Below are positions 61,214 to 64,000 of a DNA stretch of 64,000 bases, one piece after another. This DNA is from Chrysomallon squamiferum (taxonomy: Eukaryota > Mollusca > Gastropoda > Neomphalida > Peltospiridae), in contig CM022670.1 of the NCBI GenBank assembly GCA_012295275.1, forward strand, positions 42,195,474 through 42,259,473. The letters run 5' to 3'. Position 1 is the stretch's first letter; each line of letters begins with the position of its first letter. The notes below the pieces were generated by a model. It was not told where the DNA came from, made no database searches, and saw only the letters and a list, made by a program, of their open reading frames with translations. The position numbers and the translations under genes were made by a program.

Positions 61214-64000
61214 CTATCAATCTCTCTAACTCACTGTGTCTCTGTATAAACATGTAAGTGTCTGCATAGACACAGCACACACACTAACCAATAGACTTGA
61301 AAAAGAATCAGGAAATGCATCTTTAGATAGTACCCATTTTGTTTCCTAAAATATTATATAAATTGCTTTTTTTTTCTTTTTTTTTAATTACAACTCAGTT
61401 CTGAATATCATAGAATTGTTAAGAGGGAGACTAGCAGAGTTTCACTAATTCACTGTAAAGTTAAATAAATGGATAAAATTTGGATTTTCTACTCAAAATG
61501 ATGTTTGAATTTTCAGTTTGAAGAGAAGTTTGTTTCGGAAGCAATTCTTGCTAGGCTCAGAGATGATGATCTCAATGTTGTGACTGCTGTAGTTAAAAAC
61601 TGTCAGGTTTGTTTACAGTTATGAAGATGTAGTTTATCAGTGACAAAATAAGTATGTACATCCATTAACTTTAATACTCACACTCAAGTGCATAAATTAT
61701 TTGTAAAAGACTTTTTGGTAGATACACATTAGAAAAACAAATTAGAATTAAGTTTTTGTTTGAAGTGTGTAAATTGTTTACAAGGAAAATTTAAATAATG
61801 CATTGAAAACATTTGTATAGTTAATTTATTTATTTATTTATTCCTCTTCTTTTTTTTTTAAATACATTTTTTAGGAATACAGAGAAATTGTTGTGTAATT
61901 TGTATAAATTAAATATTACAAAATAATTTTAGAATTTGAGTGAAGTTGTTGAAAACAAAGAAGAGCTTGAAGTCTGTTTGCTCCAGCTGTTACAAAGATG
62001 TGATGGAAAAGAAAAAAGGTAACATTGAGACAAATGTTAATTTCAACAACAGTAACATAGTGTCAAGTTTTAGTTTACAGAGTCACCTGTACTCAGTTCT
62101 GATCTGTACATCAGACAAAAAACTGTTTTCATTGTGCTTGTTTATTTTTGTACTTCCAGTAATAATTCTGTTTTCCTGAGAGAATGTCTAATAAAACTTA
62201 CAAAATGTCACTGATGTCTCAGTATTAAGAAAAAGTATTGTTTGTAAACTGTTTCATATTTCAGAAAGGAAATCTGCACCACAGCTGTGAAGAATATTTG
62301 TACCAACAACAACTCTTCTTTTCGAGTTGCTTTCAGTTACCTCCCTTTGCTATCTGGCTCTGAAAGTGAAGTTGCTGTCTGTCAAAGTTTGCTGAAACAT
62401 TCTCAGACAGATGTCATACAGAGAGCTAGTGAAGGTATTTAGAAACTAGATTAGTTACACTAGAACACTGAAACATTCTCAGACAGATGTCATACAGAGA
62501 GCTAGTGAAGGTATTTAGAAACTAGATTAGTTACACTAGAACACTGAAACATTTTCAGATATCATACTGAGAGTTAGTGAAGGTATTTAGAAACTAGATT
62601 AGTTACACTAGAACACTGAAACATTCTCAGACAGATGTGATACAGAGAGCTAGTGAAGGTATTTAGAAACTAGATTAGTTACACTAGAACACTGAAACAT
62701 TCTCAGACAGATGTCATACAGAGAGCTAGTGAAGGTATTTAGAAACTAGATTAGTTACACTAGAACACTGAAACATTCTCAGACAGATGTCATACAGAGA
62801 GCTAGTGAAGGTATTTAGAAACTAGATTAGTTACACTAGAACACTGAAACATTCTCAGATTGACATCATACAGAGAGCTAGTGAAGGTATTTAGAAACTA
62901 GATTAGTTACACTAGAACACTGAAACATTCTCAGACAGATGTCATACAGAGAGCTAGTGAAGGTATTTAGAAACTAGATTAGTTACACTAGAACACTGAA
63001 ACATTCTCAGACAGATGTGATACAGAGAGCTAGTGAAGGTATTTAGAAACTAGATTAGTTACACTAGAACACTGAAACATTCTCAGACAGATGTCATACA
63101 GAGAGTTAGTGAAGGTATTTAGAAACTAGATTAGTTACACTAGAACACTGAAATATTCTCAGACAGATGTCATACAGAGAGCTAGTGAAGGTATTTAGAA
63201 ACTAGATTGGTACACTAGAACACTGAAACATTCTCAGACAGATATCATACAGAGAGCTAGTGAAGGTATTTAGAAACTAGATTAGTTACACTAGAACACT
63301 GAAACATTCTCAGACAGATGTCATACAGAGAGCTAGTGAAGGTATTTAGAAACTAGATTAGTTACACTAGAACACTGAAACATTCTCAGACAGATGTCAT
63401 ACTGAGAGTTAGTGAAGGTATTTAGAAACTAGATTAGTTACACTAGAACACTGAAAACTGAAACATTCTCAGATTGACATCATACAGAGAGCTAGTGAAG
63501 GTATTTAGAAACTAGATTAGTTACACTAGAACACTGAAACATTTTCAGACAGATACCATACTGAGAGTTAGTGAAGGTATTTAGAAACACTAGAACACTG
63601 AAACATTCTCAGACAGATGTGATACAGAGAGCTAGTGAAGGTATTTAGAAACTAGATTAGTTACACTAGAACACTGAAACATTCTCAGACAGATGTCATA
63701 CAGAGAGCTAGTGAAGGTATTTAGAAACTAGATTAGTTACACTAGAACACTGAAAACTGAAACATTCTCAGATTGACATCATACAGAGAGCTAGTGAAGG
63801 TATTTAGAAACTAGATTAGTTACACTAGAACACTGAAACATTCTCAGACAGATGTCATACAGAGAGTTAGTGAAGGTATTTAGAAACTAGATTAGTTACA
63901 CTAGAACACTGAAACATTCTCAGACAGATGTCATACAGAGAGCTAGTGAAGGTATTTAGAAACTAGATTGGTACACTAGAACACTGAAACATTCTCAGAC
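56357..64000 (+). CDS. HEATR1: HEAT repeat-containing protein 1 (Utp10 homologue), N-terminal part
   Basis: Nucleolar HEAT-repeat protein of the U3 small-subunit processome, needed for pre-rRNA transcription and 18S processing. Twelve coding exons with consistent phases: 56357-56498, 56920-57136, 58086-58230, 58651-58752, 58992-59252, 59510-59595, 59849-60109, 60368-60472, 60713-60932, 61517-61606, 61933-62018, 62265-62434. They give about 628 residues of a protein that has over 2100 in human. It starts MTSLAKQLQRL as in vertebrate HEATR1, with LEELEGIDPSFEKF, RSVQTKEIN, LPYHQSKMFVRAVQLI and LRVLFSFYATTV conserved. The gene runs off the window inside intron 12, which is all tandem repeat. Confidence 0.95.
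57535..58085 (+). repeat. 30-base array of HEATR1 exon-3 acceptor (about 18 copies)
   Basis: Unit TTTATAG then ATATCACATTCAGTTTTACA-ATG. The last unit is the real acceptor (AG 58084-58085) plus the first 25 or so exon bases; the intron copies keep the exon-derived part with 1-4 changes each. Confidence 0.95.
58231..58345 (+). repeat. degenerate copies of HEATR1 exon-3 donor
   Basis: Three or four copies of TATACAG then GTAAATTTA-like sequence, modelled on the exon end TTTACAG then GTAAATTTA. Confidence 0.75.
58992..62434 (+). CDS. HEATR1: HEATR1 exons 5-12: helical repeats
   Basis: Exons 58992-59252 to 62265-62434, residues about 203-628: amphipathic helix pairs of HEAT type, for example SHTDKFEEKFVSEAILARLRDD. 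Exon 7 has an acidic Ser-rich loop (SSDSSENDDD). Exon 12 ends in phase 1. Confidence 0.92.
60170..60320 (+). repeat. two decayed copies of HEATR1 exon-7 end
   Basis: Sequences near 60189-60224 and 60281-60315 resemble the exon end CAGCTGACTTTGTTGCTAG and the following intron (GATTTTAAAA). One copy retains GCTAG then GTTATT. Confidence 0.75.
60933..61115 (+). repeat. copies of HEATR1 exon-9 end plus donor (3 extra)
   Basis: CTGTCACACACAGACAAG then GTCAAAATAC recurs every 56-58 bases. A (TC)n run follows at about 61164-61210. Confidence 0.94.
62435..64000 (+). repeat. 76-base array of HEATR1 exon-12 end plus donor (about 20 copies)
   Basis: The unit joins the last 43 bases of exon 12 (CTGAAACATTCTCAGACAGA to GTGAAG) to the donor GTATTTAG and 25 more intron bases. 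Copies are 95% or more alike by eye, with shared variants (TTGACATCATA, GTGATACAG). The array runs past the window end. Confidence 0.96.

Overview
This is animal nuclear DNA: long genes broken into dozens of short exons by GT-AG introns, about two thirds A+T, and packed with micro- and minisatellites. Intron size (mostly 0.2-2 kb) and protein sequences would suit a mollusc or other lophotrochozoan; that placement is inference, not something the sequence proves. No RNA gene, CRISPR array or intact transposon was recognised.

Layout. 1-5828: non-coding, satellite-rich, with a TATA-box and first-exon candidate near 302-437. 5901-28874 (+): a complete adhesion-type GPCR gene, 29 coding exons, about 1468 residues (signal peptide, CUB-like, three EGF-like modules, unassigned SEA-like segment, two Ig, HormR, GAIN/GPS, seven helices, long tail). 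28875-31749: its probable 3'UTR and a tail-to-tail spacer. 31750-55044 (-): a complete POLR1A gene (largest subunit of RNA polymerase I), 33 coding exons, about 1710 residues. 55045-56356: divergent promoter region. 56357-62434 and on past the window end (+): the first 12 coding exons (about 628 residues) of HEATR1, homologue of yeast Utp10, a small-subunit processome component.

POLR1A and HEATR1 serve one process: transcription of rRNA and its early processing. Here they are divergently transcribed from a shared 1.3-kb interval with a CACGTG E-box, which suggests co-regulation.

The most unusual signal is in the introns. At about 17 exon-intron boundaries of all three genes the splice site itself, with a piece of the neighbouring exon, has been copied in tandem into the intron: exon end plus 5' splice site repeated downstream, or 3' splice site plus exon start repeated upstream. 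Copies run from 1 (decayed) to about 30. One GPCR intron is a donor array followed by an acceptor array. In each case the reading frame and protein homology fit use of the outermost (exon-proximal) copy. I found no gene product that explains this; it looks like a genome-wide habit of minisatellites seeded at splice junctions.
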